A stretch of 64,000 bases of DNA from Pedobacter heparinus DSM 2366 (GCF_000023825.1 NC_013061.1:3968001-4032000); one strand, 5' to 3'; shown: positions 1 through 9,067, counted from the stretch's first letter. Program-made: numbers and translations. The notes: generated from the letters alone by a model not told the origin.

Positions 1-323
1 AGGTGCTCGTTTACATGGCTAAACACTTTATAAGGACCAACTATGCTGCTTAAAACGGCCTGCCCTCTGGGTACAAGAATCGAAATGTGTTTCATACCCA
101 AAGTTAAACCTTAATACTGTCGCAATCAACCCCTTATATTGCCGGATTCACACCCTGTATATCCTTTTCAAAATTTGGGATTCTCATTTTAAAGCAGTTT
201 ATGACAGAGATAAAACCAACTCAGACAGGTCAAACCTGATAAAACCCCAGCATACCCCCTTAGCACATGAAATGAACAAACTGAACAGCCCCAGCAAAGC
301 GTGCTTTTATTAATTTCGTTACC
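1..323. other. Non-coding left flank
   Basis: No credible gene is visible in these bases. A frame open from base 3 to the stop at 53 could be the last 16 codons of a gene entering from the left, but nothing in it can be recognised. A short inverted repeat (CAGGT, 3-nt loop, ACCTG at 226-238) is too small to call. The stretch probably holds the promoter region of the peptide-export cassette that follows. Confidence 0.4.
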
Positions 324-339
324 ATGTTTGGCCAAACAT
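324..339. promoter_or_regulatory. 16-bp perfect palindrome upstream of the precursor peptide gene
   Basis: ATGTTTGGCCAAACAT is a perfect dyad ending 60 nt before the start codon of the double-glycine peptide gene. It sits where a promoter or operator is expected and has no loop, so it looks more like a dimeric regulator site than an RNA hairpin. No regulator gene lies next to it, so the ligand or protein is unknown. Chance occurrence cannot be excluded. Confidence 0.4.
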
Positions 340-399
340 AGGCGTATCCTGAAAAGCCTTAGATGAGTAAGGATTGAAATCTAAAACATATTCCCTATT

Positions 400-636
400 A
401 TGAAAAAATTAGAATTGAACAACCTTGGTGTTCAGGAAATGAACACAGTGGAAATGACAAAAGTTGAAGGCGGCGGTTTATTAGACGGCCTGGGCCTGCT
501 TAATGGCTTAGGTTTAGGCAATTTAACCGGTGGCCTGGCACCAGTAACAGGAGCAGTTAAAAGTGTGCTGAACGACACTTTTTCTTTCCTTACCAAACAA
601 TTAGGCACTGTTCTGGGCTTAGTTAACGGTCTGTAA
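400..636 (+). CDS. Double-glycine leader secreted peptide precursor (bacteriocin-like or signalling peptide)
   Basis: This 78-residue precursor starts with a leader of about 25 residues rich in Leu, Asn and Glu (ELNNLGVQEMNTVEMTKVEGG) and ends at a Gly-Gly site, the type cleaved by C39-peptidase ABC transporters. It resembles the GG-leader natural-product precursors common in Bacteroidota. The core of about 53 residues is Gly/Leu-rich with repeats like GLLDGLGLLNGLGLGNL, then an amphipathic stretch (KSVLNDTFSFLTKQLG) and a hydrophobic tail. It has no Cys, so no disulfide or lanthionine ring is expected. The adaptor and transporter genes follow directly. No immunity gene is evident, which leaves open whether the product is antimicrobial, a signal or a surface peptide. 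Confidence 0.8.
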   Translation: MKKLELNNLGVQEMNTVEMTKVEGGGLLDGLGLLNGLGLGNLTGGLAPVTGAVKSVLNDTFSFLTKQLGTVLGLVNGL

Positions 637-647
637 GAACTTAATCA

Positions 648-678
648 TAACCGTTATCCTTGTCAGGGATAACGGTTA
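648..678 (+). terminator. 12-bp perfect hairpin after the precursor gene
   Basis: TAACCGTTATCC (648-659) and GGATAACGGTTA (667-678) form a perfect 12-bp stem with a 7-nt loop. It starts 12 nt after the precursor stop codon and ends 17 nt before the adaptor start. No U-tract follows, so it is more likely an attenuator or an mRNA 3'-end protector than a full terminator. Such an element would let the precursor be made in excess over the export proteins. Confidence 0.6.
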
Positions 679-695
679 CGCTTATCAGCCAATAT

Positions 696-1868
696 ATGTC
701 CATATCCACTTACACCACAGAAGCCATTTCCAATACCGCATTAGCTTACCGTTCCAGGATCAACAGATCAACCCAAATCATTTACCTGATTACCGTTCTT
801 ACTATCCTGATTACCCTTGCGCTCCTCCCTTTCATCAAAACATCCATCAGTGTAAAAAGTGCCGGAATACTACAATCATCAATTGAAAAAACAGAACTTA
901 CTGTACCTGCCAACGGACGTGTGATCACCCTTAAATTACAGGACAACCAAAAAATTAAACAGGGCGAAACTTTATTGGTCATTGATGCCGCACTGGCCAA
1001 ACAACAGGGCAATATTGTACAAAACCGCCAGGCCCAGTTATCAGCCTTTCTGCAGGACATCCATCTACTGCTCGTTTACATCAACAGAAACGGCTACAGT
1101 TACCCACCCCTGCAAACGGGGCAATACACGGCTTCCTGGCAACAGTTTGCCCAGGAACTGGAAAGTGCCAGAATAGCCAAAACACAAGCCGAAAACACTT
1201 TTAGCCGATACAACAGGCTCTTTCAGAACAAGGCCATCACCGAATCTGAATACGAACATTATAAATTTGAACTGCAACAAGCCGAATCAGCCCTTAAAAT
1301 GATCTGCAGCAAATACAGATCGCAATGGCAAACAGAAGCCAGCTCCCTGCGCAACGAACTGCAACAGCTAAGCGGCCAGCAGGTAGAACTGAACGAACAA
1401 AAAAAATTATACACTTTAAAAGCCCCGGTAGATGGCTCCGTTCAGAACCTGACGGGCATAAAAGAAGGAGCTTATGTGTTTGCAAACCAAAAAATAGGTG
1501 AAATCTCTCCCAATGCAGATCTTACAGCATTTTGTTACGTTAAACCATCAGATATAGGGCTGATTAAAGTGGGCCAGGAGGTACGCTTCCAGATTGATGC
1601 TTACAATTATAATCAATGGGGACTGGCCAAAGGTACAGTACTCGACATCTCGGATGATATCATAGTCATCAACAACGATCAGCCGGTATTTAAAGTAAAA
1701 TGCGCACTCAGCCAAAACCACCTGCTGTTAAAAAATGGCTATAAAGGGTATTTAAAAAAAGGAATGAGCTTTACCGCACGTTTCACAGTAACAGAACGCA
1801 GCTTGTACCAGTTGCTGTATGATAAAATAGATGACTGGGTAAACCCCAACCTGAATGCTAAGCTATAA
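696..1868 (+). CDS. HlyD-family membrane-fusion (adaptor) protein
   Basis: The protein (390 aa) is the periplasmic adaptor of a type I-like peptide exporter. It has one N-terminal membrane helix (about residues 24-45, IIYLITVLTILITLALLPF), a first half of a biotinyl-lipoyl-like domain (VPANGRVITLKLQDNQKIKQ), a long Gln/Glu-rich coiled coil, and the second lipoyl half (LYTLKAPVDGSVQNL) followed by a beta-barrel domain. I chose the ATG at 696 (MSISTYTTEA). The frame is open from a TTG at 660, but that start lies inside the hairpin at 648-678. The stop is 15 bp before the transporter gene, so the two are surely co-transcribed. An outer-membrane channel is not encoded here and is presumably a shared TolC-like protein. 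Confidence 0.88.
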   Translation: MSISTYTTEAISNTALAYRSRINRSTQIIYLITVLTILITLALLPFIKTSISVKSAGILQSSIEKTELTVPANGRVITLKLQDNQKIKQGETLLVIDAALAKQQGNIVQNRQAQLSAFLQDIHLLLVYINRNGYSYPPLQTGQYTASWQQFAQELESARIAKTQAENTFSRYNRLFQNKAITESEYEHYKFELQQAESALKMICSKYRSQWQTEASSLRNELQQLSGQQVELNEQKKLYTLKAPVDGSVQNLTGIKEGAYVFANQKIGEISPNADLTAFCYVKPSDIGLIKVGQEVRFQIDAYNYNQWGLAKGTVLDISDDIIVINNDQPVFKVKCALSQNHLLLKNGYKGYLKKGMSFTARFTVTERSLYQLLYDKIDDWVNPNLNAKL

Positions 1869-1883
1869 AGAGAAACATAGGTC

Positions 1884-4049
1884 ATGAGCATCAAAGTAAA
1901 ACAACGCGACATCACAGATTGCGGCGCAGCCTGCCTGGCCTCTGTTGCGGCACATTACAAATTAGACCTGCCCGTTGCACGCATCCGGCAGCTGGCCGGA
2001 ACTGATAAAAAAGGCACTACCGTTTTGGGCATAGTAGAAGCAGCCCAAAAGCTGGGATTTGAAGCCAAGGGTGTTAAAGGACCTTTCGAAAGCCTCTTCA
2101 AAATACCCACACCCGCTATTGCCCATATCCTTGTAGGTACCATACTGCAGCACTATGTAGTCATTTATAAGGTAAACAAAAAATTTATTGAGGTGATGGA
2201 CCCAATAGACGGGCAGCTGCAGCGCAAAAGCCATGAAGAATTTAAAGGCGAATGGACAGGTGCGCTTGTACTGCTGCTACCTGCAGAAGAATTCCAGGCA
2301 GGAAATGAAAAAATATCCATACAGGGTCGCTTCTGGAACCTCATCAAGCCACATAAGAACATTTTGATACAAGCCCTGTTTGGCGCTATTGTATATACCA
2401 TACTGGGGCTTTCTACCTCGGTCTTTGTACAAAAACTTGTCGATTTTGTCCTGGTAGACAGCAACCGGAACCTACTGAACATGATGGGTATAGCCATGCT
2501 CCTCATCCTGCTGGTACAACTCTTTATCGGCACTGCAAAAACCATTTTTACGTTAAAAACCGGACAAATGATTGATGCCCAGCTCATCCTTAGCTATTAT
2601 AAACACCTGCTTAAACTTCCCCAGCAGTTTTTTGATACCATGCGTGTAGGCGAGATCATTTCGCGCATCAATGATGCGGTAAAGATCAGGACCTTTTTAA
2701 ATGATGTCAGCATCAATTTCCTGGTCAACCTGTTCATCGTTTTTTTCTCTTTTGTGATGATGTTCACGTATTATTGGAAACTGGCTCTTATCATGCTTTC
2801 CGTAATCCCGGTATACCTGGTGGTCTATGTACTAACCAATAAGCTTAATAAAAAAGCACAAAGGAAACTGATGGAAGACTCCGCCGAGCTGGAATCACAA
2901 TTGGTAGAAAGTTTAAATGCCATAGGCACCATCAAACGCTTCGGACTGGAGAACCACGCCAATGAAAAAACAGAGAGCCGGTTTGTAAAACTGTTGCATA
3001 CAGGTTACAGTTCCAACCTCAACTCCGTATTTTCAGGCACCTCTGCTGAACTCATCTCCCGCCTGCTTACCATTGTGCTACTCTGGATAGGTGCCGGTTT
3101 TGTACTCGACAACATGCTTACTCCTGGCGAACTGCTCTCCTTTTACACACTGATCGGTTATTTTACAGGCCCTATATCTGCGCTCATAGGCATGAACAAA
3201 ACCTTACAGGATGCCATTATTGCATCAGACAGGTTATTCGAGATCATGGATCTGGAACGCGAAAACGATGAAAACCAGATTGAACTGAGCCCGGAACAAA
3301 TAGGTGACATCCGCTTTGAGCAGGTATCTTTCCGTTATGGAACCAGGATAAATGTATTTGAAGATCTCAATTTAAGCATCCCAAAAGGTAAGTTTACAGC
3401 CATTGTTGGCGAAAGTGGTTCGGGCAAATCCACGCTAATGGCCATCCTTCAAAATATTTACCCCATACAAAAAGGTAACATCAGCATCGGGAAATATGAT
3501 TTGAAGTATATCCGCACAGCATCATTACGACAAATCATAGCTGTAGTACCGCAAAAAATAGATCTTTTTGCAGGTAATGTGGTCGATAATATTGCCATAG
3601 GTGATCATGAACCCGATATGCAGCGTATCCTTGATATTGCAGAGCAATTGGGTATCCTCGATTTTATAGAAACCCTGCCCAGGGGATTTCAAACCTATCT
3701 GGGCGAGAACGGCACCACTCTTTCAGGCGGACAAAGGCAACGCATTGCCATTGCCAGGGCCTTATACCGGCAACCTGAAATCCTGATCCTCGACGAGGCC
3801 ACCTCATCCCTCGATTCTGCTTCCGAACAATATGTTCAGAAGGCAATCAACCTGTTAAAGACCTGTAATAAAACTGTAATTGTAATTGCCCACCGTTTGA
3901 GTACCTTAAACCACGCCGATAAGATTATAGTGCTCGACAAAGGTAAAGTACTCGAGGAAGGTACACATAAGGAATTGTTGTACAAAGCAGATTCTGCATA
4001 TGCTAATCTCTGGAAACTACAAATGCCACAATTGCTGGTTAAAAACTGA
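1884..4049 (+). CDS. Peptidase-containing ABC transporter (C39 peptidase, ABC exporter)
   Basis: This 721-aa protein cleaves double-glycine leaders and exports the mature peptide. The N-terminal C39 peptidase domain (about 1-135) keeps the catalytic Cys13 (TDCGAAC), His90 (QHYVVIY) and Asp106 (VMDPIDG). An ABC type-1 membrane domain follows (about 155-430), then the ATPase with Walker A GESGSGKST (about residue 507), signature LSGGQRQR, Walker B ILILDEATSSLD and the H-loop VIAHRLST. Length and order match bacteriocin-processing exporters (LagD/ComA type). It is the last gene of the cassette and is followed by a terminator at 4276. All active-site residues are present, so the exporter should be functional. 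Confidence 0.95.
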   Translation: MSIKVKQRDITDCGAACLASVAAHYKLDLPVARIRQLAGTDKKGTTVLGIVEAAQKLGFEAKGVKGPFESLFKIPTPAIAHILVGTILQHYVVIYKVNKKFIEVMDPIDGQLQRKSHEEFKGEWTGALVLLLPAEEFQAGNEKISIQGRFWNLIKPHKNILIQALFGAIVYTILGLSTSVFVQKLVDFVLVDSNRNLLNMMGIAMLLILLVQLFIGTAKTIFTLKTGQMIDAQLILSYYKHLLKLPQQFFDTMRVGEIISRINDAVKIRTFLNDVSINFLVNLFIVFFSFVMMFTYYWKLALIMLSVIPVYLVVYVLTNKLNKKAQRKLMEDSAELESQLVESLNAIGTIKRFGLENHANEKTESRFVKLLHTGYSSNLNSVFSGTSAELISRLLTIVLLWIGAGFVLDNMLTPGELLSFYTLIGYFTGPISALIGMNKTLQDAIIASDRLFEIMDLERENDENQIELSPEQIGDIRFEQVSFRYGTRINVFEDLNLSIPKGKFTAIVGESGSGKSTLMAILQNIYPIQKGNISIGKYDLKYIRTASLRQIIAVVPQKIDLFAGNVVDNIAIGDHEPDMQRILDIAEQLGILDFIETLPRGFQTYLGENGTTLSGGQRQRIAIARALYRQPEILILDEATSSLDSASEQYVQKAINLLKTCNKTVIVIAHRLSTLNHADKIIVLDKGKVLEEGTHKELLYKADSAYANLWKLQMPQLLVKN

Positions 4050-4275
4050 GAATTGTTTCAATTATGACGAAGAATAACCATTCACATAAAAATTCCGGCA
4101 GTTGGCGTAATATATACACAGGTTAGCGTAATAGAATTGGCTTAACCCTTCCTTTTAAATACGTTTACAGAATAGGATTCATTTCCCCTCCTATAAAGAC
4201 TTGACAATGGACTTTTTCAAGCACCTCATGTATTTCAAGCATTCCTTGTATACACAAAACCCTTAAATTACCTCT

Positions 4276-4308
4276 ATGCCCTGCAAACGCGGGGCATTCC
4301 TTTTTTCA
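4276..4308 (+). terminator. Rho-independent terminator of the peptide-export cassette
   Basis: ATGCCCTGC and GCGGGGCAT pair over 9 bp (one G-U) around an AAAC loop and are followed by TTCCTTTTTT. It lies about 230 nt after the transporter stop codon and just before the convergent thioredoxin-like gene. Confidence 0.7.
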
Positions 4309-4317
4309 GCTTTAATG

Positions 4318-4881
4318 TTATCCGGTTACCTTACCCAGAACCTCCAGCAATTCCCGCTGAAAACTTTTACCTTTATCCTGGTTGTACCACTTTTGGAGTT
4401 CTGTTTTAATCGTTCCAAAATCGGCATGCGCTGCTGTTAAATTATTGTATATAGCCTGGCACTCCAGGGGTCTTGGACCCCAGGTCAGCAAATCATTTCC
4501 CGCTTCGTCCCTGATGATCAGTTTAGGAATGGCCTTACTACCATTTGTCAGGTATTGCTCAATTAAGAAAGGTTCACTATCTCTCAACTGATAAGAAACA
4601 CTGATTAAATTGTTGAGTTGTGTTAGTTTATGAATAAACGGAACTGTATGAGCGGCGTCCCCGCACCAAGGTTCAGTAATAACAATCCATTGCCGGGCAT
4701 TCCTTATGGCAGCTATCGTTTCTGCCAGAACAGCATCCACTACTCCTGTCTTTAACCAGCGTTGCTGGCGTGTCCAGTTCAATTTGGTATAATCCAGATA
4801 GTCTATATTGTTGTAGGGTGCAGCGGCGTTTGGATCTGATAAAATCTCCTGAAAATAATCCTGATATTGTTGAAAGTCCAT
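4318..4881 (-). CDS. Thioredoxin-family protein with WCGDA motif
   Basis: The protein (187 aa, no signal peptide) is likely a cytoplasmic thioredoxin-fold protein of the small family with the active-site motif EPWCGDAAH near residue 72. Only the first Cys of a CxxC pair is present, so it may act as a monothiol reductase, as others in this family. The region YLTNGSKAIPKLIIRDEAGN contains the cis-Pro loop (IPK) of the fold. It stands alone between the peptide-export cassette and the chromate transporter, 80 bp from the latter. The substrate is unknown. Confidence 0.75.
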   Translation of the reverse strand: MDFQQYQDYFQEILSDPNAAAPYNNIDYLDYTKLNWTRQQRWLKTGVVDAVLAETIAAIRNARQWIVITEPWCGDAAHTVPFIHKLTQLNNLISVSYQLRDSEPFLIEQYLTNGSKAIPKLIIRDEAGNDLLTWGPRPLECQAIYNNLTAAHADFGTIKTELQKWYNQDKGKSFQRELLEVLGKVTG

Positions 4882-4961
4882 AAACTCAAATTTAAAATAT
4901 AAGCATACAAATCTGGCTATAACTTCTGTTCTTTTGGTCTACAGAATGCCATAAAAATAAA

Positions 4962-6287
4962 CTAAGCAAGCCAATAATAACACAAGCCGTAACACATACT
5001 CATTAATATCAGATATACTACGTTAAGCCTAAACCTGAACAGCAAAGCCACTGATACCAACATCCAGGCCAGTGCAACCAAATCCAATTTATCTAATACA
5101 AAGCCATCAGGAAACAGCACTTCCTTACCCAAAAAAAGCGTCAGATTAAGAATCACTCCTACAACAGCTGCTGTTACAAAACCTAGTACATCCTTAACAA
5201 CTGCATTACCCCTGCTTCTTTCCAGCACAGCCCCCCCTACAAAAATAAAAAGGAACGAAGGCAGGAAGGTATAGAAAGCAGTGGCTACAAGCCCAATACT
5301 TCCCATTAGCAAAGATCCAGAAAAATGATTGTATCCAGCCATAAAGCCCACATAACACACTACAATAATCAGCGGCCCGGGTGTAGTTTCGGCCAGTGCA
5401 AAACCATCCACCATCTGCGATTTGCTTAACCAGTTGAACCTCGAAACACTAAACTGTGCTACATAAGGTAAAACAGTATATGATCCGCCAATTGTAAACA
5501 GCGCCGTCTGGGTAAAGAACAATACCAATCCCCTCCAGAAAGAAAAATCAGGACTCCATATGTAAAAAGCAGTTAGCGGCACTATCCAGAACAGCACAAA
5601 CAGCCCGGTTTGTTTAATCAGCAATTTGGCGCTAAAATCTTTTCCCAAGCCCGGCGAATTCTTATTGATATAATAGTCGCCCTCATCCAGATGATCATCA
5701 ACCTGTTCAGCAGCAGCCTTGTACATTAAACCTGGCCATATTGCTCTGAACAACAAAGCAAAAATAATGGCACCCAGAATAATATAGGGCATAGGCACAT
5801 TAAAAAAGAAAATACAGGCAAAAGCCAATGCCGCCAAAATATAATGCAGAGAAATGTGCAGGGCCTTTCGGCCAACATTCCATACCGCATGAAGGATAAT
5901 GGCCACAACAGCCGGTTTTAAACCAGCAAAAATAGCATTCATCCATAACTGGTTACCATAAGTTACATAAACCAGGCTCAGCCCCAATAAGATAAACATC
6001 GATGGAAGAATAAAAAAGATACCGGCCAGTATTCCGCCCTTTTTTCCATGTAACTGCCAGCCAATATAAATGGCCAGTTGCTGCGCTTCAGGTCCGGGTA
6101 AAAGCATACACAAACTCAATGCATGGAAAAACCTGCTGCCAGAAATCCATTTCTTCTTCTCAACCAGGAAATCATGCATAATGTGCACATGCCCAAGCGT
6201 ACCGCCAAAACTGATCCAGCCCAGTTTAAACCAGAATTTTAGGGCTTCTTTAAAAGATGGTTTGACTACGGAAATATCTTTATTCAT
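4962..6287 (-). CDS. chrA: Chromate transporter ChrA (long-chain form)
   Basis: This is a 441-aa membrane protein of the CHR family with two homologous halves. The first half carries the family pattern ISFGGTLGHVHIMHD followed by LPGPEAQQLAIYIG. The second carries FTIGGSYTVLPYV and TTPGPLIIVV. ChrA proteins export chromate, driven by the membrane potential. About 10-12 hydrophobic segments are visible. There is no ChrB-like gene next to it, unlike the second copy at 48386-49564. The two copies differ in length and sequence, so they are not a recent duplication. Confidence 0.88.
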   Translation of the reverse strand: MNKDISVVKPSFKEALKFWFKLGWISFGGTLGHVHIMHDFLVEKKKWISGSRFFHALSLCMLLPGPEAQQLAIYIGWQLHGKKGGILAGIFFILPSMFILLGLSLVYVTYGNQLWMNAIFAGLKPAVVAIILHAVWNVGRKALHISLHYILAALAFACIFFFNVPMPYIILGAIIFALLFRAIWPGLMYKAAAEQVDDHLDEGDYYINKNSPGLGKDFSAKLLIKQTGLFVLFWIVPLTAFYIWSPDFSFWRGLVLFFTQTALFTIGGSYTVLPYVAQFSVSRFNWLSKSQMVDGFALAETTPGPLIIVVCYVGFMAGYNHFSGSLLMGSIGLVATAFYTFLPSFLFIFVGGAVLERSRGNAVVKDVLGFVTAAVVGVILNLTLFLGKEVLFPDGFVLDKLDLVALAWMLVSVALLFRFRLNVVYLILMSMCYGLCYYWLA

Positions 6288-6561
6288 TCAGGGGTTATAT
6301 CAGGTTTAACCTATCCTTATCTTAACCCATAACCACGGCTATCCGGGAAGAAAAATGCAATTCAACTGAGTATTTAAACCTCCCCAAAGATACGAAAAAC
6401 AGTCCGGCAAAACTACCACAATCTCACATTGCGGCCGCGAAATCCCCTAAAACAAACTTACAGGCAACAACCCTGATAAATGAATGCTAAAAAATAAAAA
6501 CAGTTTTGTAAAACATTGGTTTTATTGTAAATAACTCCTGATAAACAAAAATCATATATAC

Positions 6562-6987
6562 ATGAAAGCTGATCCATTTTTAATAGAACGAACTTTTAAT
6601 GCTCCGGTAGGCAAAGTATGGGAAGCCATAACAGATACCCAAAAAATGAAACAATGGTATTTTGATATTGAGGCCTTTAAACCCGAACCAGGTTTTAAAT
6701 TTCAGTTTCTGGCTGGCGACGATAAGAAAAAGTACCTGCATATATGTAAAGTGACAGAAGTAGAGGAAGGCAAAAAATTAACCTATTCCTGGAGCTATGA
6801 TAATTATCAGGGACAGTCATGGGTTTGCTTTGAATTGTTTGGTGCCGGTACAGGTACGCGCATAAAACTAACCCATACCGGTCTCGACAGCTTCCCTAAA
6901 GATGACCCGGCATTTTCAAAGGAAAGCTTTGCCGCCGGCTGGACGCAGATCATTGGCATAAATCTGAAAAAATTTGTAGAACAATAA
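6562..6987 (+). CDS. SRPBCC (AHSA1-like) domain protein
   Basis: The 141-aa product matches the activator-of-Hsp90-ATPase homology 1-like (START/SRPBCC) fold. It opens with FLIERTFNAPVGKVWEAITD, has the WYFDIEAFKPEPGFKFQF strand region, and ends with the AAGWTQIIGINLKKFVE helix typical of the family. Members bind small hydrophobic ligands, but the ligand cannot be predicted. It is a single-gene unit, convergent with the GIN-like gene (3-bp gap). The 274 bp upstream of it are AT-rich and hold no recognisable feature. Confidence 0.8.
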   Translation: MKADPFLIERTFNAPVGKVWEAITDTQKMKQWYFDIEAFKPEPGFKFQFLAGDDKKKYLHICKVTEVEEGKKLTYSWSYDNYQGQSWVCFELFGAGTGTRIKLTHTGLDSFPKDDPAFSKESFAAGWTQIIGINLKKFVEQ

Positions 6988-6990
6988 GGG

Positions 6991-7836
6991 CTATCGGTAC
7001 ATCTGGTTGATATTGACAGCCGGCATCTCAACGCTGGTCGAATCAGAAAACCTGCCGGCACATTGGTCAATCTTCATATTGTATACTTTAACTTTCGCTT
7101 TTCCAAGTGTGTTCAATGTCAGGTGTTTAATCACCTTATCCGTTTTTTCGCCATATCCTCCGTTCAGTTCAATTTCGGAAGTTCCTGCAGCATAAATGGA
7201 AAGCTGATCAAATGAACTCATATCACTTTTAACATTGGTATTTTTAAGGTTTAAAATAACTGATTTAGTACCCGTCTCCCTGAAGCTGATCTGCTGAACA
7301 TCGGCAGTACGGATGTTAAGCTTTCCGATCTTTGTATCCGGATCAAAATGGGCTGAGCCGGTATGGCTCAGGTTCAAGGCTAAAGAGTCTGTATTTGCAT
7401 TTAAGTTTATCCCTTTCCCGTTCAGTACATTTAGTTCTTTAATATCAGGACCGTAAACAGCAATCCGGGTATAATTGTCATGCTTCTTACCCGTAGCTTT
7501 TACCACAATCTGCAACTGACCATTTCCGTCAACCAGAGCCGTAATCAATCCTTTCATATCGTCAGGAAACTTAACCCCCGATTTTTCATCCTTTACCAGT
7601 TTAACCACCAGGTGCAGCTGATTTCCACCATCAATGGTAACCGATTTAAAAGGACTATTCACTGGTATAGAAGCAACATTTTCAGGAATAACACCAAAAG
7701 TATCCATTGCTCCTTTTTGCATTGCCGACTGGTCATCTTTTTCATAATATACCCCAGATACAATGGCTATACCTAATATAGGGATCAGCAAGAGTGCCAA
7801 TGCGAAAGCGATCAATAATTTATTACTTGTCTTCAT
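6991..7836 (-). CDS. Membrane-anchored GIN-like (DUF2807-type) protein
   Basis: The 281-aa protein has an N-terminal signal anchor (LLIAFALALLLIPILGIAIVSG) and then a beta-helix-like region with repeated short strands (LNVLNGKGINLNA, LALNLSHTGSAHF, LNIRTADVQQISF). This resembles the head-GIN/adhesin-like domains common in Bacteroidota. It is the last of four genes (ATPase, permease, GntR, this gene), 3 bp after the regulator. GIN-like proteins often accompany ABC-2 exporters with YtrA-type regulators in this phylum, suggesting an envelope-stress or export role. The exact function is unknown. Confidence 0.65.
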   Translation of the reverse strand: MKTSNKLLIAFALALLLIPILGIAIVSGVYYEKDDQSAMQKGAMDTFGVIPENVASIPVNSPFKSVTIDGGNQLHLVVKLVKDEKSGVKFPDDMKGLITALVDGNGQLQIVVKATGKKHDNYTRIAVYGPDIKELNVLNGKGINLNANTDSLALNLSHTGSAHFDPDTKIGKLNIRTADVQQISFRETGTKSVILNLKNTNVKSDMSSFDQLSIYAAGTSEIELNGGYGEKTDKVIKHLTLNTLGKAKVKVYNMKIDQCAGRFSDSTSVEMPAVNINQMYR

Positions 7837-7839
7837 TTT

Positions 7840-8214
7840 TTAAGGATTAAAAGTTTCTTTGATAAAAGCGATATATCGTGTCTGCAATTCATCAAAATCT
7901 ATATTCAACAAATAAAGATTTCTAAAAAAAATGGGTAGTTCATCATCAACAAACTGGGTTTTACGATAGTTTTTCACATGGGCAAGGGCATCCTCCGCCA
8001 CAAAAAAACCAATGCCTCTTTTGTTACTGATGATATTTTTACTTTGCAGCAATTCATAGGTCCGCATTACCGTGTTGGGGTTCACCTCGAGTTCTACGGC
8101 CAGCTCCCTTACCGAAGGGAGCTTCTGATCAGTATTCCACTTTTGCAATAAAATGTGTTCACAAACGTATTCTGCTATTTGAAGGTATATCGCCTTATTG
8201 TCTCTAAATTCCAT
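7840..8214 (-). CDS. GntR-family (YtrA-like) transcriptional regulator
   Basis: This is a short 124-aa GntR protein with an N-terminal winged helix (IYLQIAEYVCEHILLQKW then LPSVRELAVELEVNPNTVMRTYELLQ) and only a short C-terminal helical tail. This is the YtrA subfamily pattern, whose members repress linked ABC transporter genes. It follows the permease gene with a 17-bp gap. A dyad upstream of the first gene (9903-9922) is a candidate operator for it. Confidence 0.85.
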   Translation of the reverse strand: MEFRDNKAIYLQIAEYVCEHILLQKWNTDQKLPSVRELAVELEVNPNTVMRTYELLQSKNIISNKRGIGFFVAEDALAHVKNYRKTQFVDDELPIFFRNLYLLNIDFDELQTRYIAFIKETFNP

Positions 8215-8231
8215 ATCGATACCAATTAAAA

Positions 8232-9056
8232 TTAAACCTCTTTTTCTTTAAGGCGCACATAGGCTATTCCCCAAAATATAAACGTAAATACCAGCAGCAA
8301 TAATAAAAGCATCCATTCAATCGTGTCTTTACCTGGGTTATTAAAAAAAGATCCGGAATCCCCAACATGCCTTCTGTTCCTGGTTAAATATTCGCCCGTA
8401 TTTACAATGATAAATGTCCATATACCTGCAAAAACCATTACCGAAAGGGCTGTCTTGATGTAATGGAACTTGTTAAAATAAACTGAACCCAATAAAAATA
8501 TGCTGGTAAAGAAAAATGGAAAAACATATAAAGGCAGAAATCGATTTATCTTATTGTGCGCAAAGAAATAAGCCAGGTTGTCCTTTACAACGGTTACTGT
8601 ACCATGGGCGTCCGTATAGGATGAAGTTTCAACAGAATGGGATATATTTCGCAATTTTGTAATAAAGATCAAATCCGTAAGGCAAAAAAGCACAGTAAAA
8701 CTAATTGTAGTAAGTACTCCTGTAAAAAATACTCCGGCAACAAATTTTTCAAAGGTAGAAGCAGGAATCAGCAGATCGATAATGGTTTTGGATTTTTGCC
8801 CCAGGTGCGCAAAATAATTGCTGGCTACAGCAGTAATAAACAAAAATCCGAAGATCATAAATAGCGGTTCCCTGAAAACAAGATTTCTGGACGACACCGG
8901 ACTGAGCCCCATAAACACCCTCCAGAAAGCAATCAGATAGCCCAGCAGGATCACCCCAAAAGCAACGGACAGCGTAACGAGGTAGATTTTCCCGAATTCC
9001 AGCCATTTTCTTTTAAGCAATAGCCCAAAACGCTCTATATTAAATGTATTGTTCAT
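8232..9056 (-). CDS. ABC-2-type transporter permease
   Basis: The 274-aa protein has about six hydrophobic segments (for example IYLVTLSVAFGVILLGYLIAF, MIFGFLFITAVAS, WMLLLLLLVFTFIFWGIAYV) and no signal peptide. It lies 11 bp downstream of the ATPase gene, so it is the membrane partner of that subunit. The ABC-2 exporter fold fits, but the substrate (drug, lipid or peptide) cannot be read from the sequence. Confidence 0.75.
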   Translation of the reverse strand: MNNTFNIERFGLLLKRKWLEFGKIYLVTLSVAFGVILLGYLIAFWRVFMGLSPVSSRNLVFREPLFMIFGFLFITAVASNYFAHLGQKSKTIIDLLIPASTFEKFVAGVFFTGVLTTISFTVLFCLTDLIFITKLRNISHSVETSSYTDAHGTVTVVKDNLAYFFAHNKINRFLPLYVFPFFFTSIFLLGSVYFNKFHYIKTALSVMVFAGIWTFIIVNTGEYLTRNRRHVGDSGSFFNNPGKDTIEWMLLLLLLVFTFIFWGIAYVRLKEKEV

Positions 9057-9067
9057 GTTTATCTGAT

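Noticed and set aside
3..53. Possible 3' end of a gene entering from the left edge
   Set aside because: Sixteen codons are too few to recognise a family, and other frames are equally plausible.
660..695. TTG start for the HlyD-family gene
   Set aside because: It lies inside the 12-bp hairpin and adds 12 residues unlike an N-terminus of this family; ATG 696 precedes the membrane helix directly.
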